Shown here: positions 1 through 8,900 of the stretch, in pieces | Layout: every line of letters begins with the position of its first letter | How positions within the stretch are numbered: the stretch's first letter is position 1 | The notes under the pieces: model-generated | The model's database searches: none | Told to the model about the DNA's origin: nothing | Seen by the model: the letters and a program-made list of their open reading frames with translations, nothing else | Source: HGM12587 sp964602445 | GTDB taxonomy: Bacteria; Bacillota; Clostridia; Lachnospirales; Lachnospiraceae | NCBI GenBank assembly: GCA_964602445.1 | Contig: CAZRQV010000039.1 | Span: 1-16,868 of the forward strand | Length of the DNA: 16,868 nt | Direction of reading: 5' to 3' | Translations under genes and position numbers: made by a program

Positions 1-136
1 ATATAAAAATCTGTATGGAAAAATTTGCCAACGATTACTTGACAGTAACGAAATTTCAGGAAAGCAGGGCTTGCCTTGAAAATAAAATAGGACTGGGGTA
101 TACTTGGAAAAGAAATCAGAGAAAAAGGAGCAGATC

Positions 137-1120
137 ATGGAACAGCTATTGCAGGATTTAAAACAGGGGACTTATAAAAACATTTATCTTCTCTGCGGAG
201 AAGAGGCGTATCTGCGAAATCAGTATAAAAAAAGACTGAAAGATGCCCTGACGACAGAAGGAGATACCATGAATTACTCCTATTTTGAAGGCAAAGACAT
301 CAATCCCCGAGGAGTGATCGATCTGGCAGAAACGCTGCCATTCTTTGCTGACCGCAGAGTGATCATGATGGAAAACAGCGGTTTTTTCAAAAATAAATGT
401 GACGAACTGGCAGATTACATGTCAGAAATTTCGGAAACCACTTGTTTTATTTTTGTGGAAACGGAAATTGATAAAAGAAATCGTCTTTATAAAGAAGTCA
501 AAAAATACGGGTGGATCGTGGAATTCGGTGTTCAGAAAGAAGATACATTGATGAAATGGATTCTGGGTATTTTGAAAAAAGAAGGAAAAAATATTACAAG
601 GGAAACTTTGCAAACCTTCCTTACGAAAACAGGAAGTGATATGCAGATCATTAAAAATGAGCTGGATAAGCTGACTGCTTATACGGAAGGCAGAGAAGTG
701 ATCACGACAGAGGATGTAGAGCAGGTATGCATTACCCAGACGACCAATGAAATCTTTGATATGATCAATGCCATTGCAGAAGGAAAACAGAAGCGGGCAT
801 TGGAGCTGTACGAAGATCTGTTGGCACTGAAGGAGCCGCCGATGAGAATCCTGTTTTTGATCGCCAGACAGTTTCATCAGTTATATCAGCTCAAACTTTT
901 GGAAAGAGAAGGGATCCCGTCCGGGGAAATTGCAAAAAAGGCAGGAATCATGCCGTTTGCGATGCGTAAATATCAGGCGCAGGCAAGAAGCTTTTCGAAA
1001 GAAGAGCTAAGGGCTGCAGTGGAAACATGCGTAGCGGCAGAAGAAGCAGTGAAGACCGGCCGGATGGGAGATCGTCTGGCGGTAGAACTTGTGATCATGA
1101 AATATTCTAAAAGAGCTTAG
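137..1120 (+). CDS. holA: DNA polymerase III, delta subunit
   Basis: Encodes the delta subunit of the clamp loader, which opens the sliding clamp during replication. About 327 residues from the chosen start, normal for the family. Visible hallmarks are the N-terminal degenerate AAA+ region (NIYLLCGEEAYLRNQYKKRL), a middle segment with DMQIIKNELDKLTAY, and a helical C-terminal collar region with MRILFLIARQFHQLYQLKLL and a final LAVELVIMKY. The frame is open from a TTG at 104, but ATG 137 is preferred because AAGGAG at 125-130 lies 6 bases before it, while the TTG has only a weak G-rich upstream stretch. It converges on rpsT and ends in its own hairpin terminator. Family assignment rests on motif and context recognition, not a search. 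Confidence 0.93.
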   Translation: MEQLLQDLKQGTYKNIYLLCGEEAYLRNQYKKRLKDALTTEGDTMNYSYFEGKDINPRGVIDLAETLPFFADRRVIMMENSGFFKNKCDELADYMSEISETTCFIFVETEIDKRNRLYKEVKKYGWIVEFGVQKEDTLMKWILGILKKEGKNITRETLQTFLTKTGSDMQIIKNELDKLTAYTEGREVITTEDVEQVCITQTTNEIFDMINAIAEGKQKRALELYEDLLALKEPPMRILFLIARQFHQLYQLKLLEREGIPSGEIAKKAGIMPFAMRKYQAQARSFSKEELRAAVETCVAAEEAVKTGRMGDRLAVELVIMKYSKRA

Positions 1121-1127
1121 AACGACA

Positions 1128-1178
1128 AAAGAAACAGTGCAGAATACGCTTTTGCGAAGTCTGTCGCTGTTTCTTTTT
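1128..1178 (+). terminator. Intrinsic terminator of holA
   Basis: A 10-bp stem (1128-1137 with 1167-1176) continues inward through CAGA/TCTG (1140-1143 with 1160-1163) and CGC/GCG (1147-1149 with 1154-1156). T-residues follow at 1174-1178. It starts 8 bases after the holA stop. The A-run on its left side means it could also act weakly on leftward transcription. Confidence 0.8.
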
Positions 1179-1201
1179 CGATAAGAAGTCATGATCCAAA
1201 C

Positions 1202-1240
1202 AAAAAAACCGTATCTGACTGACGGGATCAGATACGGTTT
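1202..1240 (-). terminator. Intrinsic terminator of rpsT
   Basis: A perfect 13-bp stem (1206-1218 with 1228-1240) and a 9-base loop. Read on the minus strand, the stem is followed by a run of seven T (the A-run at 1202-1208, partly inside the stem). It lies 28 bases beyond the rpsT stop codon. Confidence 0.88.
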
Positions 1241-1268
1241 ATCATTTTCATTTTTAAATCAGCAGAAA

Positions 1269-1532
1269 TTAAGCGATTCCGTTGATTGCTTTCTGTAAAC
1301 GAGAAGCTTTACGAGAAACTGTTTTTTTGTGGTATACGCCTTTAGAAGCTGCGCTGTCCATTACAGAAACTGCTGCTCTGTAAGCTGTTTTTGCTGCTTC
1401 AACATCTTTAGCTGCAACTGCTGCATCAACTTTTTTGATTGCTGTTTTCACTTCAGATTTGATAGACTTATTTCTCATAGCGTTTCTTTCAGCTACTAAT
1501 ACACGTTTTTTTGCGGATTTGATATTTGCCAT
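1269..1532 (-). CDS. rpsT: 30S ribosomal protein S20
   Basis: Small basic primary rRNA-binding protein of the 30S subunit, 87 residues, the usual size for S20. The sequence begins MANIKSAKKRVLVAERN and ends with KTVSRKASRLQKAINGIA, both typical; the middle is Lys/Ala-rich helix. The frame extends five codons upstream to another ATG, but that ATG overlaps the ribosome binding site GGAGG (1545-1541), which lies 8 bases from the ATG at 1532. The conventional MANIKSAKKR start is therefore chosen. It is transcribed opposite to all other genes in the window, convergent with holA and divergent from gpr, with its own promoter and terminator, so it is a monocistronic unit. Confidence 0.97.
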   Translation of the reverse strand: MANIKSAKKRVLVAERNAMRNKSIKSEVKTAIKKVDAAVAAKDVEAAKTAYRAAVSVMDSAASKGVYHKKTVSRKASRLQKAINGIA

Positions 1533-1636
1533 TGTAATTTCCTCCAAACAATGTGATGTTATAATTTATTTTATGATTCGTTCAATTTCGTTTTGTTCGA
1601 TGAGACACGGTTATCGAATCTAAAACGTACCCATTT

Positions 1637-1665
1637 ATAATAAATGAGTTGACCGCTTCTGTCAA
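1637..1665 (-). promoter_or_regulatory. Vegetative promoter of rpsT
   Basis: On the minus strand there is a perfect -35 TTGACA (1665-1660), a 17-base spacer and a -10 TATTAT (1642-1637), five of six to consensus. Transcription should start near 1630, giving a leader of about 100 bases before the rpsT start. The strength fits a ribosomal protein gene. Confidence 0.8.
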
Positions 1666-1739
1666 TACATAAATCAGCAATTTTTGTAAAAAATACATAG
1701 GGAAATCGGAAGTAAGTAAAAAGACAGGAGTGAATGCAG

Positions 1740-2603
1740 ATGGAACATTTTCCAATCAGAACAGATCTTGCGTTGGAGTCGAAAGAACGTCTGGAAAAAG
1801 ACAGAGATGAAATGCGGGGTGTGGTATTTGAAGAGCAGTTTGATGAGAAACGAAATGTAACGATCACCAGAGTGAAGATTGAAACAGAAAATGGAGCAAA
1901 GGCGGTAGGAAAGCCGGTCGGAACTTATTTGACGCTGGAAGCTCCGGACATGGCAATGGCTGATGAGGGCAGTCATCGGGAAGTTTCGGAAGTATTGGCA
2001 GAACAGCTGCAGCTGCTTTTGGGACAATCCATAGAATCAGTACTGGTTGTAGGTCTGGGAAACCGGGAAGTGACACCGGATGCCTTGGGGCCGGAGGTGA
2101 TCGGCAATCTGTATATTACAAGACATATTTTAAGGGAGTACGGGCATTATGCGTTTCCAAAGAGAAAGGTGGCATCCATCAGCGGAATCGTGCCGGGGGT
2201 CATGGCACAGACAGGCATGGAAACACTGGAGATCGTAAAAGGAATCATAAAAGAGACACAGCCCCAGTGTGTGATCGCAATCGATGCACTGGCAGCAAGA
2301 AGTGTGAAACGCCTTGGGAAAACCATTCAGCTGGCAGATACAGGGATCAATCCGGGATCCGGAGTCGGCAATCACAGGAAAGGCTTGAATCAGGAAACGC
2401 TGGGGGTTCCGGTCATTGCCATTGGGGTGCCGACGGTAGTGGATGCGGCAACGATTGTCTATGATGTTTGTCAGGATGTGGATAAGATTCCCAATGGGAT
2501 TGCAGGAATGTTTGTAACTCCGAAAAATATTGATGAAACTGTGAAAAATCTAAGCTATACCATTTCGGAAGCATTAAATATGACGTTTGAAATGGAATTT
2601 TAG
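1740..2603 (+). CDS. gpr: Spore germination protease GPR
   Basis: GPR is the atypical aspartic endopeptidase (family A25) that degrades small acid-soluble spore proteins at germination; it is made in the forespore as a zymogen. Seen: IRTDLALE near the N-terminus, VGLGNREVTPDALGP (Asp114), IAIDALAARSVKR (Asp182) and DTGINPGSGVGN. Asp114 and Asp182 align with Asp127 and Asp193, the proposed active-site residues of the Bacillus megaterium enzyme. By analogy with SASP cleavage sites, autoprocessing should occur at RTD|LA, after residue 9. The length is 287 residues, shorter than the roughly 370 of Bacillus because a C-terminal insertion is absent. ATG 1740 is preferred over ATG 1734: AGGAG (1726-1730) is 9 bases from the former but only 3 from the latter. 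spoIIP starts 62 bases downstream, suggesting co-transcription. Confidence 0.95.
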   Translation: MEHFPIRTDLALESKERLEKDRDEMRGVVFEEQFDEKRNVTITRVKIETENGAKAVGKPVGTYLTLEAPDMAMADEGSHREVSEVLAEQLQLLLGQSIESVLVVGLGNREVTPDALGPEVIGNLYITRHILREYGHYAFPKRKVASISGIVPGVMAQTGMETLEIVKGIIKETQPQCVIAIDALAARSVKRLGKTIQLADTGINPGSGVGNHRKGLNQETLGVPVIAIGVPTVVDAATIVYDVCQDVDKIPNGIAGMFVTPKNIDETVKNLSYTISEALNMTFEMEF

Positions 2604-2665
2604 TGGCATTTTCCGGAACGTTTTTGAATATATTAGGTAGAAAGGCGGTTGGCAGGGGGGATTTC

Positions 2666-3754
2666 ATGGGAAAGATCGAAAAATTCGGATGCCTTTGTGC
2701 AGGCGTATTATTGATATTGTGCATCGGCAGACGGGTAGATTTTGGTCAGCTTTCTGTGGGAATTCTCTTTCCCAATCTGGCAGAGCAGATGGAATGGGAT
2801 TCTCTGGAATTACCCATTACCTCTGAAATAGAAGCTGCATCAAGGGAAGTTCAGCAGAAATCCCTGCCCAGTGTGGAAGAAGAGATTCGGTTAAGAGAGC
2901 AGCTGGCAGAAGAAAATGAACTTTCCTTTTATACGCTGCTGGAGGAGGAAGAAAACAGTCAGGCAGAGACAGCAGAAGAGCCATTGGCTGTAGCATATAC
3001 GAAAGAACAGCTTCATGATTATGAATTTCTGGTCAGTCATCTGTATAATGTAGATGCAGGGACGAAGATCACCAGAGAACAGCTGAATGCGGATAAATTG
3101 TTGTCTTATAAATTTCAGATAGAAAAGAATTCGGAACAGCCTCAGATCTTAATCTATCATACCCATTCTCAGGAGGCTTTTGCGGACAGTGTTCCGGGAG
3201 AGGAAAGTACCACCATCGTAGGGATGGGATCGTATCTGACCACACTTTTGCAGCAGCAGGGAATCCGGGTGATCCATCATAAGGAAAGCTTTGATATGAT
3301 CGACGGAGAGATTGACCGTAATAAAGCATATACGAGGGCGGAGCCGGTAATCTCACAGATCATTCAGGAAAATCCGTCCATTCAGATCGTCATAGACCTT
3401 CATCGCGACGGTGTCGGAGACAATGTACATCTGGTAAAAGAGATTCACGGAAAACAGACGGCTCAGATTATGTTTTTCAATGGGCTGAGCTATTCTGCAA
3501 AAAACGGAGCGATTTCTTATCTTCCGAATCCATATATTGAAAACAACCTGGCACTGACCATGCAGATGAAAATGGCCAGCGATACGTTGGTGCCGGGATT
3601 TGCAAGAAAAGTATACTTAAAAAGCCTGCGGTTTAATCTGCATCTTCATCCGGGAGCCATGCTGATTGAGGCCGGTGCACAGACCAATACAGTAGAAGAA
3701 ATGCGCAATGCAATGGAACTGCTTGCACAGATTCTGATGGATGTGTTATACTAA
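2666..3754 (+). CDS. spoIIP: Stage II sporulation protein P (engulfment peptidoglycan hydrolase)
   Basis: SpoIIP is a membrane-anchored amidase/endopeptidase that, with SpoIID and SpoIIM, thins septal peptidoglycan and drives engulfment. About 362 residues. A single N-terminal membrane segment is visible (FGCLCAGVLLILCIG, residues about 6-20), then an acidic Glu-rich linker, then the catalytic domain. Conserved family motifs are YHTHSQEAF (His165, His167, Glu170), VIDLHRDG (His246) and HLHPGAMLIEAGAQTNTVEE (Glu335), which supply the expected zinc ligands and catalytic acid. The frame is open from a GTG overlapping the gpr stop, but ATG 2666 follows AGGGGGG (2654-2660) by 5 bases and starts right before the basic/hydrophobic anchor, so it is chosen. 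gpr-spoIIP adjacency is also known in Bacillus. Confidence 0.93.
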   Translation: MGKIEKFGCLCAGVLLILCIGRRVDFGQLSVGILFPNLAEQMEWDSLELPITSEIEAASREVQQKSLPSVEEEIRLREQLAEENELSFYTLLEEEENSQAETAEEPLAVAYTKEQLHDYEFLVSHLYNVDAGTKITREQLNADKLLSYKFQIEKNSEQPQILIYHTHSQEAFADSVPGEESTTIVGMGSYLTTLLQQQGIRVIHHKESFDMIDGEIDRNKAYTRAEPVISQIIQENPSIQIVIDLHRDGVGDNVHLVKEIHGKQTAQIMFFNGLSYSAKNGAISYLPNPYIENNLALTMQMKMASDTLVPGFARKVYLKSLRFNLHLHPGAMLIEAGAQTNTVEEMRNAMELLAQILMDVLY

Positions 3755-3784
3755 AGTGCTATGATAGGGCAAAAAAGATGCACT

Positions 3785-3817
3785 CTTTACGGCAGAAAAA
3801 CTGACAAAACCGTAAAG
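3785..3817. repeat. Inverted repeat between spoIIP and lepA
   Basis: Perfect 8-bp arms (3785-3792 and 3810-3817, CTTTACGG/CCGTAAAG) flank a 17-base A-rich loop. No T-run follows on the plus strand, so it is not a standard rightward terminator. It could be an RNA hairpin in the lepA leader or a protein-binding palindrome. No clear promoter was found in this 117-base gap. Confidence 0.5.
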
Positions 3818-3871
3818 ATGATAAAGAAGATCAAATAGATTGACAGGAAAACAGACTTAGGAGGAAACTTC

Positions 3872-5686
3872 ATGACAAAAATAGATCAGAGTAAGATCAG
3901 AAATTTCTGTATCATTGCACACATCGATCACGGAAAATCTACCTTGGCAGACCGTCTGATTGAACGAACCGGTCTTTTGACCAGCCGTGAGATGCAGGAA
4001 CAGGTGCTTGACAATATGGATCTGGAAAGAGAACGTGGAATCACGATCAAAGCACAGACGGTTCGTACTGTTTATAAAGCACAGGATGGAGAAGAATATA
4101 TTTTTAACTTAATTGATACACCGGGACATGTTGACTTTAACTATGAGGTTTCCAGAGCACTGGCAGCCTGTGATGGTGCGATTCTTGTCGTAGATGCAGC
4201 ACAGGGAATCGAAGCACAGACTCTTGCCAATGTGTATCTGGCACTGGATCACGATCTGGACGTATTTCCAGTCATCAATAAGATCGATCTGCCAAGTGCG
4301 GAACCACAGCGTGTAATCGATGAGATCGAAGATGTGATTGGTCTGGAAGCACAGGATGCACCTCAGATCTCAGCAAAGACAGGCCTGAATATCGATCAGG
4401 TTTTGGAAGCGATCGTAGAAAAGATTCCGGCACCGCAGGGAGATCCGGAAGCACCGCTTCAGGCGTTGATCTTTGACTCTATTTACGATTCTTATAAAGG
4501 GGTTATCATTTTCTGTCGTGTAAAAGAAGGTACGGTGAAAAAAGGAACTCCGATCAAAATGATGGCGACCGGCGCTTCTGCAGATGTTGTCGAAGTGGGA
4601 TACTTTGGTGCAGGTCAGTTTATTCCTTGTGAAGAGCTTTCTGCCGGTATGGTAGGTTATATTACTGCAAGTATTAAAAACGTAAAAGATACCCGTGTAG
4701 GTGATACCGTTACCAATCGTCTGAACCCGTGTGCAGAACCGCTTCCGGGATATAAAAAGGTACTTCCGATGGTATACTGCGGAATGTATCCGGCAGACGG
4801 AGCTAAATATCCGGATCTGAGAGATGCCTTGGAAAAATTGCAGTTAAATGATGCTGCCCTGCAGTTTGAACCGGAAACTTCCCTGGCTCTTGGCTTTGGT
4901 TTTCGCTGTGGTTTCTTAGGACTGTTGCATCTGGAAATCATTCAGGAACGTTTGGAGAGAGAATATAATCTGGATCTGGTAACCACTGCTCCGGGTGTTA
5001 TCTATCATGTAAAGAAAACCAATGGAGAGATGATCGAACTGACCAATCCGTCCAATCTGCCGGATCCGTCAGAAATCGAATATATGGAAGAACCGATGGT
5101 CAGTGCAGAAATCATGGTAACGACAGAATTTATCGGCTCGATCATGGAACTTTGTCAGGAACGCCGCGGTGTTTATCTTGGCATGGAATATATGGAAACA
5201 ACCCGTGCATTATTAAAATATGAGCTTCCGTTAAATGAGATTATTTATGATTTCTTTGATGCATTGAAATCCCGTTCCAAAGGATATGCATCTTTCGACT
5301 ATGACCTGAAAGGTTATGTACAGTCAGAGCTTGTGAAGCTGGATATTCTGGTCAACAGAGAAGAAGTGGATGCTCTTTCCTTTATCGTACACAAAGATTC
5401 CGCATACGAACGAGGCAGAAGAATGTGTGAAAAATTAAAAGAAGAAATTCCAAGACATCTGTTTGAAATCCCGATTCAGGCGGCAGTGGGCGGAAAGATC
5501 ATTGCCAGAGAAACCGTAAAAGCGATGCGTAAAGACGTATTGGCAAAATGTTACGGCGGTGATATTTCCCGTAAGAGAAAACTTCTGGAAAAACAGAAGG
5601 AAGGTAAGAAACGAATGCGTCAGATCGGAAATGTAGAAATTCCGCAGCAGGCATTTATGAGTGTCTTAAAATTAGATGAAAATTAA
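3872..5686 (+). CDS. lepA: Elongation factor 4 (LepA), ribosome-associated GTPase
   Basis: Translational GTPase related to EF-G that binds the ribosome and affects translation initiation and elongation. 604 residues, the usual LepA length. The G domain shows the P-loop AHIDHGKST (16-24), the G3 motif DTPGH (82-86) and NKID (136-139). The centre has the EF-G-like domains with FGFRCGFLGLLHLEI. The C-terminus carries the LepA-specific end (CYGGDISRKRKLLEKQKEG, then RQIGNVEIPQQAF). AGGAGG (3859-3864) lies 7 bases before the ATG. A strong terminator follows. In many Firmicutes lepA is followed by hemW and the hrcA-grpE-dnaK genes; here the next genes are large secreted glycosidases. Confidence 0.98.
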   Translation: MTKIDQSKIRNFCIIAHIDHGKSTLADRLIERTGLLTSREMQEQVLDNMDLERERGITIKAQTVRTVYKAQDGEEYIFNLIDTPGHVDFNYEVSRALAACDGAILVVDAAQGIEAQTLANVYLALDHDLDVFPVINKIDLPSAEPQRVIDEIEDVIGLEAQDAPQISAKTGLNIDQVLEAIVEKIPAPQGDPEAPLQALIFDSIYDSYKGVIIFCRVKEGTVKKGTPIKMMATGASADVVEVGYFGAGQFIPCEELSAGMVGYITASIKNVKDTRVGDTVTNRLNPCAEPLPGYKKVLPMVYCGMYPADGAKYPDLRDALEKLQLNDAALQFEPETSLALGFGFRCGFLGLLHLEIIQERLEREYNLDLVTTAPGVIYHVKKTNGEMIELTNPSNLPDPSEIEYMEEPMVSAEIMVTTEFIGSIMELCQERRGVYLGMEYMETTRALLKYELPLNEIIYDFFDALKSRSKGYASFDYDLKGYVQSELVKLDILVNREEVDALSFIVHKDSAYERGRRMCEKLKEEIPRHLFEIPIQAAVGGKIIARETVKAMRKDVLAKCYGGDISRKRKLLEKQKEGKKRMRQIGNVEIPQQAFMSVLKLDEN

Positions 5687-5707
5687 ATAAAAGAATTTAA
5701 AAGTAAG

Positions 5708-5747
5708 AAAGAGAACCAGTTGTGAAATTTCAACGGTTCTCTTTTTT
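5708..5747 (+). terminator. Intrinsic terminator of lepA
   Basis: The stem AAAGAGAACC/GGTTCTCTTT (5708-5717 with 5735-5744) continues through GTTG/CAAC (5719-5722 with 5731-5734) with a single bulged A, an 8-base loop and a six-T tail (5742-5747). It starts 22 bases after the lepA stop and should insulate the glycosidase genes from housekeeping transcription. Confidence 0.9.
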
Positions 5748-5831
5748 GATACTTGCATGATGAAAAAGTGAAAATGCAATAAAAATTACAAAATCATCAC
5801 AAAAATTATAACAAATGTAACAAAAAGTCAA

Positions 5832-5860
5832 TTTACTTTGTTTTTTTTTAAAGGTAGAAT
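5832..5860 (+). promoter_or_regulatory. Candidate promoter of the GH36-like gene
   Basis: TTTACT (5832-5837, four of six to TTGACA), a 17-base spacer and TAGAAT (5855-5860, five of six to TATAAT). The region upstream (5760-5830) is very AT-rich with A-tracts at 20-base spacing (AAAAATTA at 5781 and 5801), which could work as an UP-like element. A ribosome binding site AGGGGG (5907-5912) lies 11 bases before the ATG at 5924, a rather long spacing. Confidence 0.5.
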
Positions 5861-5923
5861 TTAAATAACAGAAAAAAAGCTTTTGTAATATGAATACAAA
5901 AAGAAAAGGGGGATGAATTTTTT

Positions 5924-8900
5924 ATGAAAAAAGCTTTTAAAAGTGCGTTGGCATTTACCTTGGCCTTCAGCATGATGGCAGGAACTGCCGGATCTTATGT
6001 CCAGGCAGAAGAATCTACTGCAGCAAAAGTATCAATTGGTACAGATAAGGTATCCATTGGCAATGATTATATTGCCAGAGAATTTGCAATTGAAAACGGA
6101 AAAATCAAGACCAGTGCTGTTTTAAACAAACGGATTAATACAGAACTGGTGCCTCAGGAAGGTTCTCAGGACTTTTTGATCAGTACGATCAGTTCTGGTT
6201 CAGGGGCAGGAACTGAAGAAGATGTGATCAAGAATGATCCGCAGTGGATCTATCCGTCCTATGCTCCGCTTACGACAGAAGGCTGGACTGCAACACTGAC
6301 CAATGGGGCGGGTGCCCAGTTTTCACAGGATTCTGTGAATTCTCTGTTTGACGGAAACAAAAATACCTATATTGATGAATACCAGAACAGCGGACTACCG
6401 TTTACGCTGGATATTGATTTTGGTTCTGAACAAACAATTTCTTCCATGTCCGTAGATAAACGTCCGGGATATACGGTTCAGGCATATGGAATCAACGGTA
6501 CGATGGGAGATTATGAAATCTGGACAAGTGCCGATGGAGAAACTTATACCAAGATCAAAGAAGGTGCTTTCACAGAAGAAGATTACAATCTTCATGAAGA
6601 AGGCAGCTTATACAATGTGGGTGACACCGTTTATACAACCTTTGATAAAGTAACAACCCGTTACGTCAGAGTGGTACAGAAAGGGGTTGCTTTAGGAAGT
6701 GCAGAAGAATTTTCCAGCGCAGAAATCGACTTTTATGCAGAAGCAATGGAAAAGAATCAGAAGGTAGTAGAACCGTCTGCAGTACTTGACAGAAGCAACT
6801 GGAATGTAACGATCAAAAACAGTGCAGGAACTGCATTTGATGAAAAAAATACGGCTTATCTGACCGATGGTGATCTTTCTACTTATCCGGATACTTATAC
6901 GATCACAGGAATGCCGTTTACAGTAGAAATCAATTTGGGAGAAGAAAAAACAGTACGTTCTTTCTCAATCGATAAACGTCCCGGATATCAGGATCCGGCG
7001 TATGGAATCAACGGAACGATGGGTTCTTTCCAGCTCTATGTAAGTAAAGATGGAAAAGAATATACATTGGCAGGTGCAGGTGAATTTACAGAAGAAGCAT
7101 ACAACCTTCATGAAGATGGCGGTTTATACAATGTAGGTGACCGTGTTTATGCAAACTTCCATAAACCATACACAGCACAGTACATCCGTCTGGTACAGAC
7201 AGGGGTTGCGCTTGGAACTGCGCAGGAATTCAGCAGTGCGGAACTGAATCTTTATGAAGATCAGTATGTGGGACCAAACTGGAACAAGGAACTTGTTCTG
7301 ACAAAGCAGAATGAAATCGCATCCAGTGTTCTGACTTATGAAGGTGCAGCAGAAGAAGATGTAGAAGGCGGCAAAAAGCTGACAATCAACTATGCACCAT
7401 ATCAAGTAGACGGTGTAACTTATGATATTGCTCAGGTATTGGTATTAAAAGACAATGATCCATATATGCGTTCTTTCCTGGAAATCAGCGTATCAGATAT
7501 GGATAAAGCACAGATCGATTACATTGATACGGATCGTTTCGTACTTCCGGAAGATGTAGAAGGCTTATGGTCTCATCCGGAAGAATCCAAGATTTCTTCC
7601 ATGTGGATCGGTCGTCATGAACTGATGCTTGGACAGCCAATTTATGCAAACGGATTTTTTATGGGTTCTGAGTTCCCGGCTGCAGATACTGTAGTAGAAG
7701 ATCAGACAACACAGATCCGTTACTATTCAGGAAAAACATTTACAAAATTAAAAGAAGACAAGCAGCTGACAACAGATGATAAATTTGTAAGCTGGCAGAA
7801 CGTGATCGGTGCAGCACAGGGAACAGAAACAGCAGTTGTGCGGACAGCTTTATTTGCTTATATTGAAGAAATCGCAACACCGACTGAATTCCGTAAACAG
7901 TACAATTCATGGTATGACAACATGATGAACATTACGGATGAAAGTATCGCAGCTTCCTTCAGCGGTGCAGAAGCAGGTCTGGCACAGAGAGGAATCGAAC
8001 CGCTGGATGCATACGTTGTAGATGATGGCTGGAATAACTATTATTCTGTAATTGGTGATCAGACTTATGTAGCAGCAGGAAGTTCTGCAGGTACAGAAAC
8101 ACCAAACCAGACAGGATTCTGGGAGTTTAATAACAAATTCCCGAATGAACTTTATACTTCCAGTGCATTATCTGAAAAATTCCAGTCAGCATTCGGTCTT
8201 TGGGTAGGTCCTCAGGGCGGATATAACTATTTCAGCGGATTTGCACAGTATCTGGAAGCAATGGGAACCGGTTATGCACAGAACGATTACTGGACAAACG
8301 TATGTGTAGGTTCTGACCGTTACGTAAAAAATCTGACGAATTTATTTGTTGATTACGAAACAAGATTTAACATTGACTATTGGAAATGGGACGGTTTCGC
8401 TCTTCGTCCATGTACCAATGCAAACCACGATCATATGACCGGCGGCGAAGACAATATGTATTTCACAACAGATCTCTGGGAAAAATGGACAGATCTGTTT
8501 GAAGCAGCAAGAGCGGCAAGAGCAGCCGAAGGCAAAGGATTATTCATTAATGCAACATGCTATGTAAACTTAAGTCCATGGCTGTTACAGTGGGTAAATA
8601 CCATCTGGGTACAGGATTCCGGCGATACAGGACAGCTTGGTACCGGTGAAAGACATGAACAGAAAATCTACTATCGTGATCAGGTTTATTATCAGCTTTT
8701 CCAGCAGAATCAGATACAGTTCCCATTAAAGAACATCTATAACCATGATCCGATCTACGGTGTATCAGACGGCAGCAATGCAACTACAGAAGTATTCAGA
8801 GAATTCCTGTTTGCCAATGCAGTACGCGGTACCGCATTTTGGGAATTATATTTCTCACCATCCATCATGGATGATGCAAAATGGGATGCGGTTGTTGATG

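Noticed and set aside
39..67. TTGACA at 39-44 as a promoter for holA
   Set aside because: No -10-like hexamer occurs at 16-18 bases spacing; the nearest AT-rich hexamers are much too far away.
1..103. Possible tail of an upstream gene (frame 2 open to a TGA at 77-79)
   Set aside because: Only about 25 codons are visible and I recognise no family motif. Another frame is also open through here to about 155, so coding cannot be supported.
1533..1547. Upstream ATG extending S20 by five residues
   Set aside because: It overlaps the ribosome binding site GGAGG and S20 proteins begin with MANIKSAKKR.
1645..1702. Sigma-G-type promoter for gpr (TGAGTT with CATAAAT, or CATAGGG)
   Set aside because: Expected biologically, but both matches to the sigma-G consensus are weak, so I do not call it.
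2603..2665. GTG start for spoIIP overlapping the gpr stop
   Set aside because: ATG 2666 has a strong G-rich ribosome binding site 5 bases upstream and places the membrane anchor at the normal distance from the N-terminus.
5748..5830. A/T-rich repeats after lepA as an origin-like or CRISPR-like array
   Set aside because: Only two loose A-tract copies at 20-base spacing; no conserved repeat-spacer pattern and no DnaA boxes were seen.
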